From Gloeobacter morelensis MG652769 (lineage in GTDB: Bacteria; Cyanobacteriota; Cyanobacteriia; Gloeobacterales; Gloeobacteraceae): a stretch of DNA of 64,000 bases. The DNA is taken from NCBI RefSeq assembly GCF_021018745.1, contig NZ_CP063845.1:3286001-3350000 (forward strand), read 5' to 3'. Under the pieces are notes generated by a model. It had not been told where the DNA came from, did not search any database, and saw nothing but the letters and a program-made list of their open reading frames with translations. Position numbers and translations under genes: made by a program. How positions within the stretch are numbered: the first letter of the stretch is position 1; each line of letters begins with the position of its first letter. Below, in pieces: positions 1 through 10,000 of the stretch.

Positions 1-66
1 CCCTTTACAATTTGGGTGGCTTCCAGTTTTTTCGCTTTGCGGCCGTCTCGCTTCCAGGGGGTGCCT

Positions 67-723
67 GTGCGCTTTTCCAGCATCGGTTTGTGGGTTGTCA
101 CCGTGGCGCTCGGCCTGAGCAGTGCCGCTTCCGGTGGGGCACAGACCCCCACCTGCCCCCAGCGGGAGCCCCAGCGCTTTTCGGGCGTCGGCCTGGAGAT
201 GGGGTTCGATCCGGCAGGCTCGATGTCGGTACTTCGCGCCCTGGACAATAGCCCCGCCGCCCGCTCCGGCCTGCAGGCCGGGGACCGCGTCGTCGCCGTC
301 GACGGTGTGCCCGTGGCCAGGCTCAAAGGCGAAGCGGCTGCTCGCATCCGTGGTGAAACGGGCAGTTCGGTCAACCTGACGGTGCGCCGCGGCGAGTCTG
401 AATTCGATGCGGTGCTCACGCGCGAAGAGATTACGATGCCGCCGCGCTCGGTGGTGGGAATCGGCGTCACCCTGGGCGCCTCCAAAAAGGGTGAACCGAT
501 GATCCAGACGGTTCTGCCCAACTCTCCTGCCTCGGAAGCGGCTTTGCGAAGTGGTGATATCGTCGTCTCCGTGGACGGCAAACCCGTGGGTCAAGCCGCG
601 GACGGCGCGATCCAGGGTCTGCTGCGCGGTGAAGAGGGCGTCCCCGTCATGATTGGAATCCGCCGCAGCGGTCTGGTGACCGACTACAGCATCACCCGTC
701 TGCGGTTTGTCCCGGGCTGCTGA
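67..723 (+). CDS. Exported protein with two PDZ domains
   Basis: The product is about 218 residues with an N-terminal hydrophobic stretch (roughly residues 5-25) that looks like a signal peptide, followed by two PDZ-type modules. The first contains NSPAARSGLQAGDRVVAVDG and the second NSPASEAALRSGDIVVSVDG, the typical carboxylate-binding-loop and GD-x-hydrophobic signatures of HtrA/CtpA-type PDZ domains. No protease domain is present, so it is probably an adaptor or substrate-binding protein in the periplasm. The start is uncertain: GTG codons lie in frame at 16, 61 and 67. GTG at 67 is chosen because AGGGGG sits about five bases upstream. The frame is open to the window edge, so a longer N-terminus cannot be excluded. 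Confidence 0.72.
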   Translation: MRFSSIGLWVVTVALGLSSAASGGAQTPTCPQREPQRFSGVGLEMGFDPAGSMSVLRALDNSPAARSGLQAGDRVVAVDGVPVARLKGEAAARIRGETGSSVNLTVRRGESEFDAVLTREEITMPPRSVVGIGVTLGASKKGEPMIQTVLPNSPASEAALRSGDIVVSVDGKPVGQAADGAIQGLLRGEEGVPVMIGIRRSGLVTDYSITRLRFVPGC

Positions 724-729
724 TGGGTT

Positions 730-1512
730 CTACGAGCGCAGCGACGCTTCTTCTTCGACGTCGCTTTCAACATTTTTTTTAGTAAAACCCCAGGCGAAGA
801 TGGCCGCTACCACGCCGAGCACCACCCACTCCGGCGTCTCGAAGTGGAGCTTGGGGACCAGCTGGTTGGCCACCACTTCGGTCATCATCTTGAAGCCGAT
901 AAAGCCCACCGCCAGAAAAGCCGCCGTCTCCAGACGCACGAAGCGGTCGATGAGCTTGATAAACAGCTCTGCGACAAAGCGCATCGTGACGATTCCCAGG
1001 ATGCCGCCGACGATTACCACCCAGGCTTTGTCGCTAAAGGCCACCGCCGCGGTGATCGAATCGACCGAAAAGGCGATGTCGGTCAGCTCCACCAGCACGA
1101 TCACCCGCCAAAAAGGCGACAGGCGGCCGAGTGTCGCCCGAAAGAGCGGATTGCTCAGCAGCTTTTTCTCCTCGGCCACCACATCCTCGTCTTCGTCTTT
1201 GCCCTTGAGAAAGTGGCTGACCGCCAGATAAATCAAGTACAGGGCACCGGCCAACTTGAGCGGCCAGTTGTCGATGAGCCAGGCTGCAAACAGTACTGCA
1301 AAAAAACGAAAGACAAAGGCGCCGATGATCCCGTAGCGCAGCGAGCGACGGCGTTCTTCGTCGTTGGGCAGGGTGCGGGTGAGGGCGGCGAGCACTGCGG
1401 CGTTGTCCGCACTGAGAGCACCTTCCACGAAAACCAGGGCAAAGATAATGGCAAAATCCCAAGGCTCAACTCCGAGATCAAAGCCCAGGTGGTCGTAGAG
1501 GAATTCCCACAT
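730..1512 (-). CDS. TerC-family integral membrane protein
   Basis: This is a 260-residue polytopic membrane protein with about seven hydrophobic segments. The motif FVEGALSADNAAVLAAL near residue 30 and ELTDIAFSVDSITAA near residue 140 are the paired acidic transmembrane signatures of the TerC family. Those acidic residues are thought to help move metal ions, with manganese efflux reported for several members. A charged loop rich in Glu and Asp (KGKDEDEDVVAEEKK) lies in the middle. The gene stands alone, transcribed away from yjbQ, so the 1513-1632 gap probably holds divergent promoters. The link to tellurite resistance implied by the family name is not supported by the context. Confidence 0.85.
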   Translation of the reverse strand: MWEFLYDHLGFDLGVEPWDFAIIFALVFVEGALSADNAAVLAALTRTLPNDEERRRSLRYGIIGAFVFRFFAVLFAAWLIDNWPLKLAGALYLIYLAVSHFLKGKDEDEDVVAEEKKLLSNPLFRATLGRLSPFWRVIVLVELTDIAFSVDSITAAVAFSDKAWVVIVGGILGIVTMRFVAELFIKLIDRFVRLETAAFLAVGFIGFKMMTEVVANQLVPKLHFETPEWVVLGVVAAIFAWGFTKKNVESDVEEEASLRS

Positions 1513-1632
1513 CAGCAGTACCCTAAGCCTCCAGAAGATGACGCGAATTACAATGTGCTATGTCAATTATCTGCGCTATTGCAGGTCCGAGACATCGCAC
1601 TTCGACAGATATTCCGAGCATAGCGCCGCGCC

Positions 1633-2052
1633 ATGATGCACTACCAGCAGACACTCAAGCTGCAGACCCGAGGCCAGTCTCTCTACCCTATCACCGGGGC
1701 AGTGGGCGAAGTGGTGAATCAATCCGGTATACAAACGGGCTTATGCACCTTGTTTTTGCGCCACACTTCCGCCAGCCTGCTTATCCAGGAGAACGCCGAT
1801 CCCGATGTGCTGGCTGATCTGGAGAGCTTTTTGGCGAAGCTCGTGCCGGAGGACGCCCGGGCCTACCGCCACAACGCCGAGGGGCCGGACGATATGCCCG
1901 CCCATATTCGCACCGCCCTCACCCACACCAGCGAGAACATTCCGGTGAGCGACGGCCGGTTGGTCCTGGGCACCTGGCAGGGCATCTATCTTTGGGAACA
2001 CCGCCGCCACCGCCAACTGCGCGAGGTCGTGGTGCACATCGCCGGGGATTAA
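1633..2052 (+). CDS. YjbQ/UPF0047 family protein
   Basis: A compact cytosolic protein of 139 residues matching the YjbQ (UPF0047) family in length and motifs. LFLRHTSASLLIQENADPDV contains the conserved HTSA and N-x-DP residues, and the C-terminus has GTWQGIYLWEHR, the family's typical end. Some members have been linked to a secondary thiamine-phosphate synthase activity, but the physiological role is unsettled. The reading frame ends 25 bases before recD2 on the same strand, so the two may be cotranscribed. ATG at 1633 is preferred over the adjacent second ATG (codon 2) because it is the first in frame. Confidence 0.85.
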   Translation: MMHYQQTLKLQTRGQSLYPITGAVGEVVNQSGIQTGLCTLFLRHTSASLLIQENADPDVLADLESFLAKLVPEDARAYRHNAEGPDDMPAHIRTALTHTSENIPVSDGRLVLGTWQGIYLWEHRRHRQLREVVVHIAGD

Positions 2053-2077
2053 GGCCGGGCGTCCTCAAGCGATTAAA

Positions 2078-4324
2078 ATGGGGGGCATGGGACTGGCGAT
2101 GCAGCGATCGATCGAAGAGCCGGCAAGCGGACAACGCGACGAGACGCTCCAGGGCGTCGTCGAGCGCGTCACTTTCCACAACCCCCAGAACGGCTACACG
2201 ATCGCCCGGGTGGCGGTGCGCGGACTGGCGGATCTGGCGACGGTGGTGGGCAATTTTGCCCAGCTGCAGCCGGGCCAGACGATGCAATTTTGGGGTTGCT
2301 GGAAAGAGCACCCCCAGTACGGTCCCCAGTTCCTCGCCCATCGCCACGAGGAGACCCGCCCCGCCACCATTGGCGGCCTCGAAAAATATCTCGGATCGGG
2401 TCTGATCAAGGGCGTCGGGCCGGTGACCGCCCGGCGGATCGTTTCTCACTTCGGCCTGGCGTCGCTCGAAATTATCGAAGGCGACTGCAGCCGGCTCGCC
2501 GAGGTGCCGGGGGTGGGCGCCCACCGCATCCGGCTCATTCAGGCGGCCTGGCAGGAGCAAAAGGCAATCAAAGAAGTGATGCTCTTTTTGCAGTCGCACC
2601 AGGTGAACACCACCCACGCCGTCAAAATTTTCAAGACTTACGGCGATGCGGCGATCGAGCAGGTGCGCACCAACCCTTACCAGCTCGCCCAGGATATCTG
2701 GGGCATCGGCTTTCGCACCGCCGATCAGATCGCCCAGAACCTTGGGGTGGCCCCCGACAGCGACGAGCGCCTCAAAGCCGGGCTCCTCTACGCGCTCATC
2801 ACCGCCACCGAGGAGGGGCACTGCTACTTGCCGCTGGAGGAGATGCTCGATCAGGCCGTGGCGCTGCTGCGCCTGGAGGAAGTGGCCGAATCGGTCCGGC
2901 CGCGCCTGGTCGAGATGGCCCGCGCGTTGGTGCGCGAGGGACAGATCAAAGCGGAGCGGCCGTCAGGCGAGGCGGAAGCGCCCGTGGTCTGCTTCCAGCC
3001 GTCGCTGTGGCAGTGCGAGGTGGGCCTGGCGCAGCGGCTGTGCGAGCGCCCCCCTGCCCCGGTGGACACCGGCCGCGTCGAGGCGTGGCTCGAAAGATAC
3101 ACCCGCCACCACGGCCTGCAACTTTCGGCTGAACAGCGCCAGGCGGTCCTGCTCGCCGCCCGCGAACCGGTGACCGTCCTCACCGGCGGGCCGGGGACGG
3201 GCAAGACGCTCACCACCCGCGCCGTCGCCGCTCTATGGAAGGCGATGGGCAAAAAGGTTCTGCTCGCTTCCCCTACCGGCCGGGCCGCCCAGCGCCTGGC
3301 GGAGGTGAGCGGCCAGGAAGCGAAGACCATCCACCGGTTGCTCGAATTCGACCCGAGCACGATGGGCTTCAAGCGCTGTGCCGAAAATCCCCTCGACGCC
3401 CAGGCGTTTGTGATCGACGAAGCGTCGATGATCGACGTGGTACTCGCCTACAACCTGCTCAAGGCCGTCCCTGCGGGTGCGCAGGTGCTGCTGGTGGGCG
3501 ACCAGGACCAGTTGCCCAGCGTCGGCCCCGGCAACGTGCTGGCCGATCTGGTGCGCTCACCGGCCATCCCCACCGCCCGGCTCACCCAGGTCTTTCGCCA
3601 GGCCGCCGCGAGCCGCATCATCACCAACGCCCACCGCATCAACGCAGGCCAGATGCCGGACCTGGCGGGCGAGGGGTCGGATTGTCTTTTTATCGAAGCC
3701 CACGAGCCTGCGCAGGTGGTCGAGCACATTCGCGAATTCGTCGTGCAAGAGTTGCCCCGGCGGGGATTTCGCTCCCTGGCCGACGCCCAGGTGCTCTGCC
3801 CGATGAACCGGGGACTGGTGGGTTCCAACCACCTCAACACCGTCCTGCAGGAAGCGCTCAACCCCCTGACCCCCGGCGCTCAACAGCTCGATCGCGGCAG
3901 GCGGCTATTTCGAGTGGGCGACCGGGTGATTCAACTGCGCAACAACTACGACCTGGGGGTTTTCAACGGCGATCTGGGCACGATCGCGGGGATTGACTTT
4001 GAGAACCAGAAGCTTCAGGTGCAATTTTTCGAGCGCACCGTGGGCTACGACTTCGCCGATTTGAACGAACTGTCGCTTGCCTACGCGATCAGCATCCACA
4101 GAAGCCAGGGCAGCGAGTATCCGGTGGCGATTATCCCGGTGCACACCCAGCACTTTCCGATGCTCAGCCGCAACCTGCTCTATACCGGTCTGACCCGGGC
4201 GCGCCAACTGGCGGTGCTGGTGGGCACCCGCAAGGCCATTGCCATCGCCGTGCGCGAAGTGAAGGCCATGCAGCGCTACACGCGGTTGTCCGAAAGGCTC
4301 TCACCGCTGCGGGCAGACGAGTAG
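2078..4324 (+). CDS. recD2: RecD2-type ATP-dependent DNA helicase
   Basis: A 748-residue superfamily 1B helicase of the RecD2/YrrC type, which works 5' to 3' without RecBC partners. The N-terminal third carries an OB-like segment and helix-hairpin-helix motifs (VGPVTARRIVSHFG, VPGVGAHRIR). The motor follows: Walker A GGPGTGKT near residue 370, Walker B VIDEASMIDV near 446, DQDQLPSVGPG near 475, and the C-terminal motifs SIHRSQGSEYP and LYTGLTRAR. Length and domain order match full-length RecD2. Possible starts are ATG 2078, 2087 and 2099. The first is kept, but 2087 or 2099 would also give a complete protein. It likely acts in replication-fork or mismatch-associated repair, as in other bacteria. 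Confidence 0.92.
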   Translation: MGGMGLAMQRSIEEPASGQRDETLQGVVERVTFHNPQNGYTIARVAVRGLADLATVVGNFAQLQPGQTMQFWGCWKEHPQYGPQFLAHRHEETRPATIGGLEKYLGSGLIKGVGPVTARRIVSHFGLASLEIIEGDCSRLAEVPGVGAHRIRLIQAAWQEQKAIKEVMLFLQSHQVNTTHAVKIFKTYGDAAIEQVRTNPYQLAQDIWGIGFRTADQIAQNLGVAPDSDERLKAGLLYALITATEEGHCYLPLEEMLDQAVALLRLEEVAESVRPRLVEMARALVREGQIKAERPSGEAEAPVVCFQPSLWQCEVGLAQRLCERPPAPVDTGRVEAWLERYTRHHGLQLSAEQRQAVLLAAREPVTVLTGGPGTGKTLTTRAVAALWKAMGKKVLLASPTGRAAQRLAEVSGQEAKTIHRLLEFDPSTMGFKRCAENPLDAQAFVIDEASMIDVVLAYNLLKAVPAGAQVLLVGDQDQLPSVGPGNVLADLVRSPAIPTARLTQVFRQAAASRIITNAHRINAGQMPDLAGEGSDCLFIEAHEPAQVVEHIREFVVQELPRRGFRSLADAQVLCPMNRGLVGSNHLNTVLQEALNPLTPGAQQLDRGRRLFRVGDRVIQLRNNYDLGVFNGDLGTIAGIDFENQKLQVQFFERTVGYDFADLNELSLAYAISIHRSQGSEYPVAIIPVHTQHFPMLSRNLLYTGLTRARQLAVLVGTRKAIAIAVREVKAMQRYTRLSERLSPLRADE

Positions 4325-4343
4325 CCGCCCACGAACAGGACGA

Positions 4344-4365
4344 CTGTATACTTAATCGTGTACAG
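4344..4365. promoter_or_regulatory. Palindromic operator of the toxin-antitoxin pair
   Basis: Two 8-bp arms, CTGTATAC and GTGTACAG, are inverted around the 6-bp spacer TTAATC with a single mismatch. The palindrome ends 11 bases before the antitoxin ATG. Such placement is typical of an operator bound by the antitoxin (or toxin-antitoxin complex) for autorepression. The role is inferred from position and symmetry only. Confidence 0.55.
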
Positions 4366-4376
4366 CTTAGTAGATT

Positions 4377-4628
4377 ATGCAGGGACCGACGGTTAGAATC
4401 AGCGCTTCTGCGCACCGGACATTGAAGGAGCTGGCGGCCCGCTCGGGCGAATCGATGCAGACAGTTCTCGATCGCGCCGTCGAGGAGTACCGGCGGGGAC
4501 AATTTTTGGAGGAGGCCAACCGGGCATTTGCCGCTTTGCGCGACGACCCGGAGGCGTGGCAGGCGGAACTTGCAGAGCGTGAAATTTGGGACCATGCCCT
4601 GGCAGACGATCTTGGAGAGGAGCATTGA
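4377..4628 (+). CDS. Antitoxin of a MazEF-type pair (ribbon-helix-helix-like)
   Basis: An 83-residue acidic protein. The N-terminus (VRISASAHRTLKELAARSG, then a helix ending in VEEYRRG) resembles the ribbon-helix-helix DNA-binding fold found in many MazF partners rather than the AbrB fold of E. coli MazE. The C-terminal half (ALRDDPEAWQAELAEREIW) is the probable toxin-wrapping tail, and the final LADDLGEEH is strongly acidic. The stop codon overlaps the toxin start by three bases inside ATTGA, so the two are translationally coupled. An upstream palindrome at 4344-4365 suggests autoregulation. Confidence 0.8.
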   Translation: MQGPTVRISASAHRTLKELAARSGESMQTVLDRAVEEYRRGQFLEEANRAFAALRDDPEAWQAELAEREIWDHALADDLGEEH

Positions 4629-4963
4629 AGCCGGGGCGCGGCGAAGTGTGGCTGGCCGATCTTGATCCCACCCGGGGACGTGAGCAGGCAGGGCGTCGTC
4701 CCTGCCTGGTGGTTTCTGCCGATCCATTTAACCGGGGACCGGCGCAGCTGGTGGTCATACTGTTCATCACCAGCCGCGACAAAGGCATCCCGTTTCACGT
4801 GGGTCTTGAACCGCCGGAAGGCGGAGTGACGGTGCGCAGTTTTATCAAGTGCGAGGATGTCCGCTCGATCAGCCCGCAGCGGTTGACGGATAAATGGGGC
4901 GCTGTCCGCAACGAAACGCTTTTGGCCGTGGAGGATCGGCTGCGGATTTTGCTGTCGCTCTGA
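4625..4963 (+). CDS. MazF-family endoribonuclease toxin
   Basis: A 112-residue MazF/PemK family protein. The signature GEVWLADLDPTRGREQAGRR is followed by PCLVVSADPFNRG, then ITSRDKG and SFIKCEDVRSIS, covering the core beta-barrel and the conserved Arg and Ser/Thr active-site region of mRNA interferases. The chosen start is TTG at 4625: it has GGAGAGGAG just upstream and overlaps the antitoxin stop, the usual arrangement. An in-frame ATG at 4586 would begin deep inside the antitoxin gene and add 13 residues without family similarity. It presumably cleaves single-stranded RNA when not neutralised by the 4377-4628 product. Confidence 0.85.
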   Translation: MKPGRGEVWLADLDPTRGREQAGRRPCLVVSADPFNRGPAQLVVILFITSRDKGIPFHVGLEPPEGGVTVRSFIKCEDVRSISPQRLTDKWGAVRNETLLAVEDRLRILLSL

Positions 4964-5039
4964 CGATGGGTTGCCGGTTTTGTACAACAAGCAGAGCCAC
5001 AGACCTTCGCCCAGCCGAACGGTTGAACTGGATCCGATA

Positions 5040-7058
5040 TCAGATCGCTTTGCGCTTGCGCGAGAGGCTGGCGATGGCGCTCACCAGTTGGGCGATCTCG
5101 ACGGGCTTGGGCACGTGGCACTGAAAACCGGCCTGCAGGGCGTTTTTGAGATCTTCGCCGCGGGCGTAGGCGGTGAAGGCGATGGCGGGCAGGGTGTTGC
5201 CCCGGGAGCGCAACTCGCGGATCAGGGCGTAACCGTCCTCGCCGGGCATGCCGATGTCGCTGACCAATACGTCTGGTTTTTGGGCCGCGACGGCGCTTAG
5301 GGCTTCTCGGGCCGAACCGACCGTCACCACCTGCACGCCGTACTCGCCCAGGGCGGTGGCGACAAATTCGCGCGCGTCCACCTCGTCGTCGACGACCAGC
5401 ACCCGCAACCCCGCCAACCACTGTGCCAACTCGCTCAGCGCCTCGGTACGGCCATTGGGCTGGACGAGCTTCCCCTCGCCCTGAACGGGGGTGCCGTCGG
5501 CCAACAGCGGCAGGCTCACCATAAAAGTGGCTCCCTGCCCCTCGCCCGCGCTCGCGGCCGTGGCCGTGCCGCCGTGCAGTTCGACCAGGTGGCGGACAAT
5601 CGATAAGCCGAGGCCGAGGCCGCCGTGCACCCGGGTGCTGGTGCTGTCGGCCTGGCGGAAGCGTTCAAAGATGTGGTCCAAAAACGCGGGCGAGATGCCG
5701 ATCCCGTTGTCGCGGATCACCAGTTGCGCGTGGGTTTCATTTTGGGTAAGGACGACTTCGACCATGCCGCCCTGGGGCGTGAACTTGACGGCGTTGAAAA
5801 GCAGGTTCCAGGCGATCTGGTGCAGGCGGCCGACATCGCCCGACACCGGGCCGACGGCAGCGTCGATGCAGCAGCGCAACTGGATCTGCTTGGCGGCGGC
5901 GGCGGGCTGCACCGCCTCGATAGCCGATGCGATCACCCCGGAGAGTTCCAGTGGTCGAGTCTCCAGGCGCATCTGGCCGGTGACGATGCGCGAAATATCC
6001 AACAAATCTTCGATCAACCGGTTTTGCATGCGGGCGTTGCGCTCGATCGATTCGAGGGCGCCCACGGCGGCTTTCTCGTCGATGCGGCGGGCGCGCAGCA
6101 GTTGCGCCCAACCCAAAATCGAATTGAGCGGCGTGCGCAGCTCGTGGGAGACCATCGCCAGAAACTCGTCCTTCATACGGCTGGCTTGCTCCGCCTGCTG
6201 GCGGGCCACCTGCTCGCGCAGGATCTCGGCGCGGGCCTGCTCGGCCTGCCGGCGCTCGGTGATGTCGCGGAAGATGCAACGGACAGCCCGAGGTACCCCT
6301 TGGTCGAACTGGCAGTTGAGGGAACCTTCGACGGCGATCTCCCGGCCGCCCAGGGCCAAAAAGGCGACCTCCAGCCGCTCGAAGCGCTGGGATTGCTGCA
6401 CGCGCTCGAGGGCTTCGGCCAGCAGGGGCCGGTCGGCAGGGGCGACGACGTCGAAACAGGTCATCTTCTTCAGGTCATCTGCTGGATACGCAAGCGTCTC
6501 GCGCCAGGTGCGGTTGACGTACAGCAGGCGACCGTCGGGGGAAACAATCTCGATGAGATCGCTGGCGTTGTCCAAAAAGTCCTGCAGCTGCCGTTCGCTT
6601 GAGCGCAATTGCTGGTTGATGGCGACGAGGGCCTTGGCCTGCCGCTCGATTTCGGCGTTTTTGCGAAACAGGTCGATAAAGACGACCACCTTCGAGGTCA
6701 AGATGCTCGGGTTGATCGGTTTGAGTAGATAATCCACCGCTCCCAGGGCGTAACCCTTGAAGAGCAGACTGTCGTTGGCGCTGTAGGCGGTCAGGAAGAT
6801 GATCGGTGTGTGGGAGGAGCGCTCGCGTTGGCGGATGAGCTGGGCGGTCTCGAAGCCATCCATCCCCGGCATCTGCACATCGAGCAAGATCACGGCGAAA
6901 TCCTCACGCAGCAGGTGGCGCAGAGCCTCCGGGCCTGAACGGGCTTTGACCAGGTTCTGGCCCAACTCCCCTAAAACCGCTTCGAGGGCGAGCAAGTTCT
7001 CGGAGCGGTCGTCGACCAGCAGGATGTTGACGGGCTCAGCGGTACCGGGGGCGGGCAT
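5040..7058 (-). CDS. Hybrid histidine kinase (REC-PAS-HisKA-HATPase-REC)
   Basis: A soluble 672-residue hybrid kinase with no transmembrane segment. Order: an N-terminal receiver with phospho-acceptor Asp60 in [11 protein letters not shown], a short coiled coil (about 130-160), a PAS domain (about 160-275), HisKA with His305 in SHELRTPLN, HATPase_c with DNGIGIS and GLGLGLSIV, and a C-terminal receiver with [13 protein letters not shown]. The N-terminal receiver suggests phosphoryl input from another kinase. The gene starts three bases after the stop of the poly-HAMP kinase at 7062-11777, so the two are almost certainly cotranscribed, and that kinase is the obvious candidate partner. No DNA-binding output gene lies beside them. 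Confidence 0.9.
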   Translation of the reverse strand: MPAPGTAEPVNILLVDDRSENLLALEAVLGELGQNLVKARSGPEALRHLLREDFAVILLDVQMPGMDGFETAQLIRQRERSSHTPIIFLTAYSANDSLLFKGYALGAVDYLLKPINPSILTSKVVVFIDLFRKNAEIERQAKALVAINQQLRSSERQLQDFLDNASDLIEIVSPDGRLLYVNRTWRETLAYPADDLKKMTCFDVVAPADRPLLAEALERVQQSQRFERLEVAFLALGGREIAVEGSLNCQFDQGVPRAVRCIFRDITERRQAEQARAEILREQVARQQAEQASRMKDEFLAMVSHELRTPLNSILGWAQLLRARRIDEKAAVGALESIERNARMQNRLIEDLLDISRIVTGQMRLETRPLELSGVIASAIEAVQPAAAAKQIQLRCCIDAAVGPVSGDVGRLHQIAWNLLFNAVKFTPQGGMVEVVLTQNETHAQLVIRDNGIGISPAFLDHIFERFRQADSTSTRVHGGLGLGLSIVRHLVELHGGTATAASAGEGQGATFMVSLPLLADGTPVQGEGKLVQPNGRTEALSELAQWLAGLRVLVVDDEVDAREFVATALGEYGVQVVTVGSAREALSAVAAQKPDVLVSDIGMPGEDGYALIRELRSRGNTLPAIAFTAYARGEDLKNALQAGFQCHVPKPVEIAQLVSAIASLSRKRKAI

Positions 7059-7061
7059 GGG

Positions 7062-10000
7062 CTAGTGCTCCCGGCGCGACAACCAGACCCGCAGCAGCGA
7101 CAACAACTGCTCGGTGTCGACGGGTTTGGTGATGTAATCCGAAGCACCCGCCTCCAGGCACTTCTCGCGGTCGCCGCGCATCGCCTTGGCGGTGAGCGCC
7201 ACGATGGGCAGCTCTTTAAAGCGTGCCTGGCGACGGATGGCCGCCGTCGCCTCGTAGCCGTCCATCCCGGGCATCATCACGTCCATCAGGACCATGTCGA
7301 TGCCGGGAGTGCGCTCCAGAAGCGCGATGCCGTCGCTGCCGTTCTCGGCGTAGAGCACCTGCATGCCCTCCCGTTCGAGCGCGCTGGTGAGGGCAAAAAT
7401 ATTGCGCACGTCGTCGTCGACGATGAGCACTTTCCTGCCCGCCAGAATCGACCCCGAGTGGCGCAGCTGCTCGATGATCTGCCGCTGGGGCGCGGGCAAC
7501 TCCGCCTGCACCCGGTGCATGAAGCGGGCCGTCTCGTCGAGCAAGCGTTCGGCGGAGCGTTCGCCCTTGACGATCACCGCTTCGACCCGACGCTTGAGGT
7601 CGCGCTCCTGCTGGGGGGTAAGATCTCTGCCGGTGTAGACGATGACGGGCAGGTTCCAGGGGTCGGCAGAGCCCTTGATTTGCCCGAGCAGCGCCTGACC
7701 GTCCGCGTCGGGCAGCCCCAAATCGAGCACCACGCAGTCGAACGGTTCGCTTTGCAACAGGGCGAGCGCCTCCTGGGCGGTGGCGACCGCCTGCGAACGC
7801 ACATCGCCGCCGCCGATGAGTTCGACGATGCTCGTGCGCTGCGCCTCGTCGTCCTCGATTACCAGCAGATTCTTCACCTTGCGGTCGGCAAAGGCATGCA
7901 TGCGGGCAAAGATGTCTGCCATCTGCTCGCTGTCCACCGGTTTTTTCAAACAGGCGACCGCCCCGGATTGCAGGCCGCGCTGGCCGGCATCGTCCACCGA
8001 CAACAGGTGCACCGGGATGTGGCGGGTCGCAGGATCGTGCTTGAGCCGGTCGAGCACCGTCCAGCCGTCCATACCGGGCAGGTGGATGTCGAGCAAGACG
8101 GCGTGGGGCTGCAAGTCGCGGGCGGCGGCCAGCCCCGTCTCGCTGCCCAGGGCGACCACCGCCTTGAAGCCGTGGGTGCGGGCCAGATCGCACAGGATGC
8201 GCGCAAAGTTCGCGTCGTCCTCGATGATGAGCAGCACCCGGTCCTCCGGCTCGAGGTTGTCGCGATCGTCGTTTAACTCGGCGCGCGAGCGCCATCCCCT
8301 CTCCATGGCCGCGGCGGCTGCCCGCTCGCGGGTAACGCCGACCGGCTCGGGCAGGGCAAACAGTGCCCAGTCGCCCGCAGAATAGCCAGGTAGCGGGGCG
8401 TCGAGGGGCAAAAAGAGCGTAAAGGTGCTGCCGCGATCCGGTTCACTCTTCAGTTGGATTTCACCTCCCAGCAGCCGGGCGATCTCGCGGCTGATCGAAA
8501 GCCCGAGCCCGGTGCCGCCGTACTTGCGGCTGGTGCTGCCGTCGGCCTGCTGGAAAGCCTCGAAGATCACCCGCTGTTTGTCCGGGGCGATGCCGATGCC
8601 GGTGTCGATCACCGAGAAGGCCACCACGCCGCTCGCCCGATTGAGCGATTCGCTCGCAAGATCCCAGCCGCCGGTGGCCATCTCGACGCGCAGGGTGACC
8701 GAGCCCAGGGCCGTGAACTTGAAGGCGTTGGATAAAAGGTTCTTGAGCACCTGCTGCAGACGCTTGGGATCGGTGAGCATCGCCCTGGGCAGATTGGCGG
8801 CGCACTCGACGGCAAATTCGAGCCCCCGGTCGTTGGCTACCTGCCGGAAGATGCGCTCCATCTGGCTGCGCAGGTCCGCAAAGTGCATCTGCTCGATTTC
8901 GACCGACATCGTTCCCGACTCGATCTTGGCCAGATCGAGGATGTCATTGATCAGCCCTAGTAAGTCGGCACCCGCCGAGTGGATCGTGCGGCCATACTCC
9001 ACCTGCTTCTCCGAGAGGTTGCCCTCGGCGTTGTCCGAGAGCAACCGCGCCAGGATGAGCAGGCTGTTGAGCGGCGTGCGCAGCTCGTGGGACATGTTGG
9101 CCAGAAACTCGGACTTGTACTTGGAGGTGAGGGCCAACTGCCGCGCTTTTTCTTCGACCGACTGGCGGGCCTGTTCGATCTCGCGGTTCTTGCGCTCGAC
9201 TTCTTTGTTTTGTATTGACAGCAAGCGCGCCTTTTCCTGCAGCTGCTCGTTGGTCTGCTGCAGTTCTTCTTGCTGGCTTTTGAGGCGCTCCTCAGAAGCC
9301 TGCAGCGAGTTGGCCTGCTGCTCCAGGCGCTTGTTGGTGTCGGTGAGTTCGGTCTGCTGGCTTTGCAGTTCTTCGGCGAGCGACTGCGACTGCTTGAGCA
9401 ATTGCTCGGTGCGCATGCTGGCGGCGATCGTGTTGAGCACGATCGCGATGCTCTCGGTGAGCTGATCGAGAAAGGTGAGGTGGATCTCGCTGAAGGAGCG
9501 GAACGAAGCCAGTTCGATCACCGCCGTCACCTGCCCTTCAAAGAGCACCGGCAGCACGACGATGTTGAACGGCGCCGCCTCGCCCAGGCCGGAGCTGATC
9601 TTGATGTAATCGCCCGGCACATCGGTGAGCAAGATGCGCTCTTTTTCGAGGGCGCACTGGCCCACCAGCCCCTCGCCCAGGAAAAACCAGTTGGCCAGAC
9701 GCTTGCGCTCGCGGTAGGCGTAAGTGCTCAAGAGCTTGAGGCAGGGCCGGTTCTCGGCGCTGTCCATCAGATAAAACACCCCGTGCTGGGCGCTGACCAG
9801 CGGCGCCAACTCCGAGAGGATGAGCCGGGAGACCGCTTCGAGGTCGCGTTGCCCCTGCAGCACGCGGGTGAACTTGGCCAGGTTGGTCTTCAGCCAGTCC
9901 TGCTCGGTGTTCTTCTGGGTCGTCTCGCGCAGATTGGCGATCATCTGGTTGATGTTGTCCTTGAGGATCGCCACCTCGCCCTGGGCTTCGACGGCGATCG

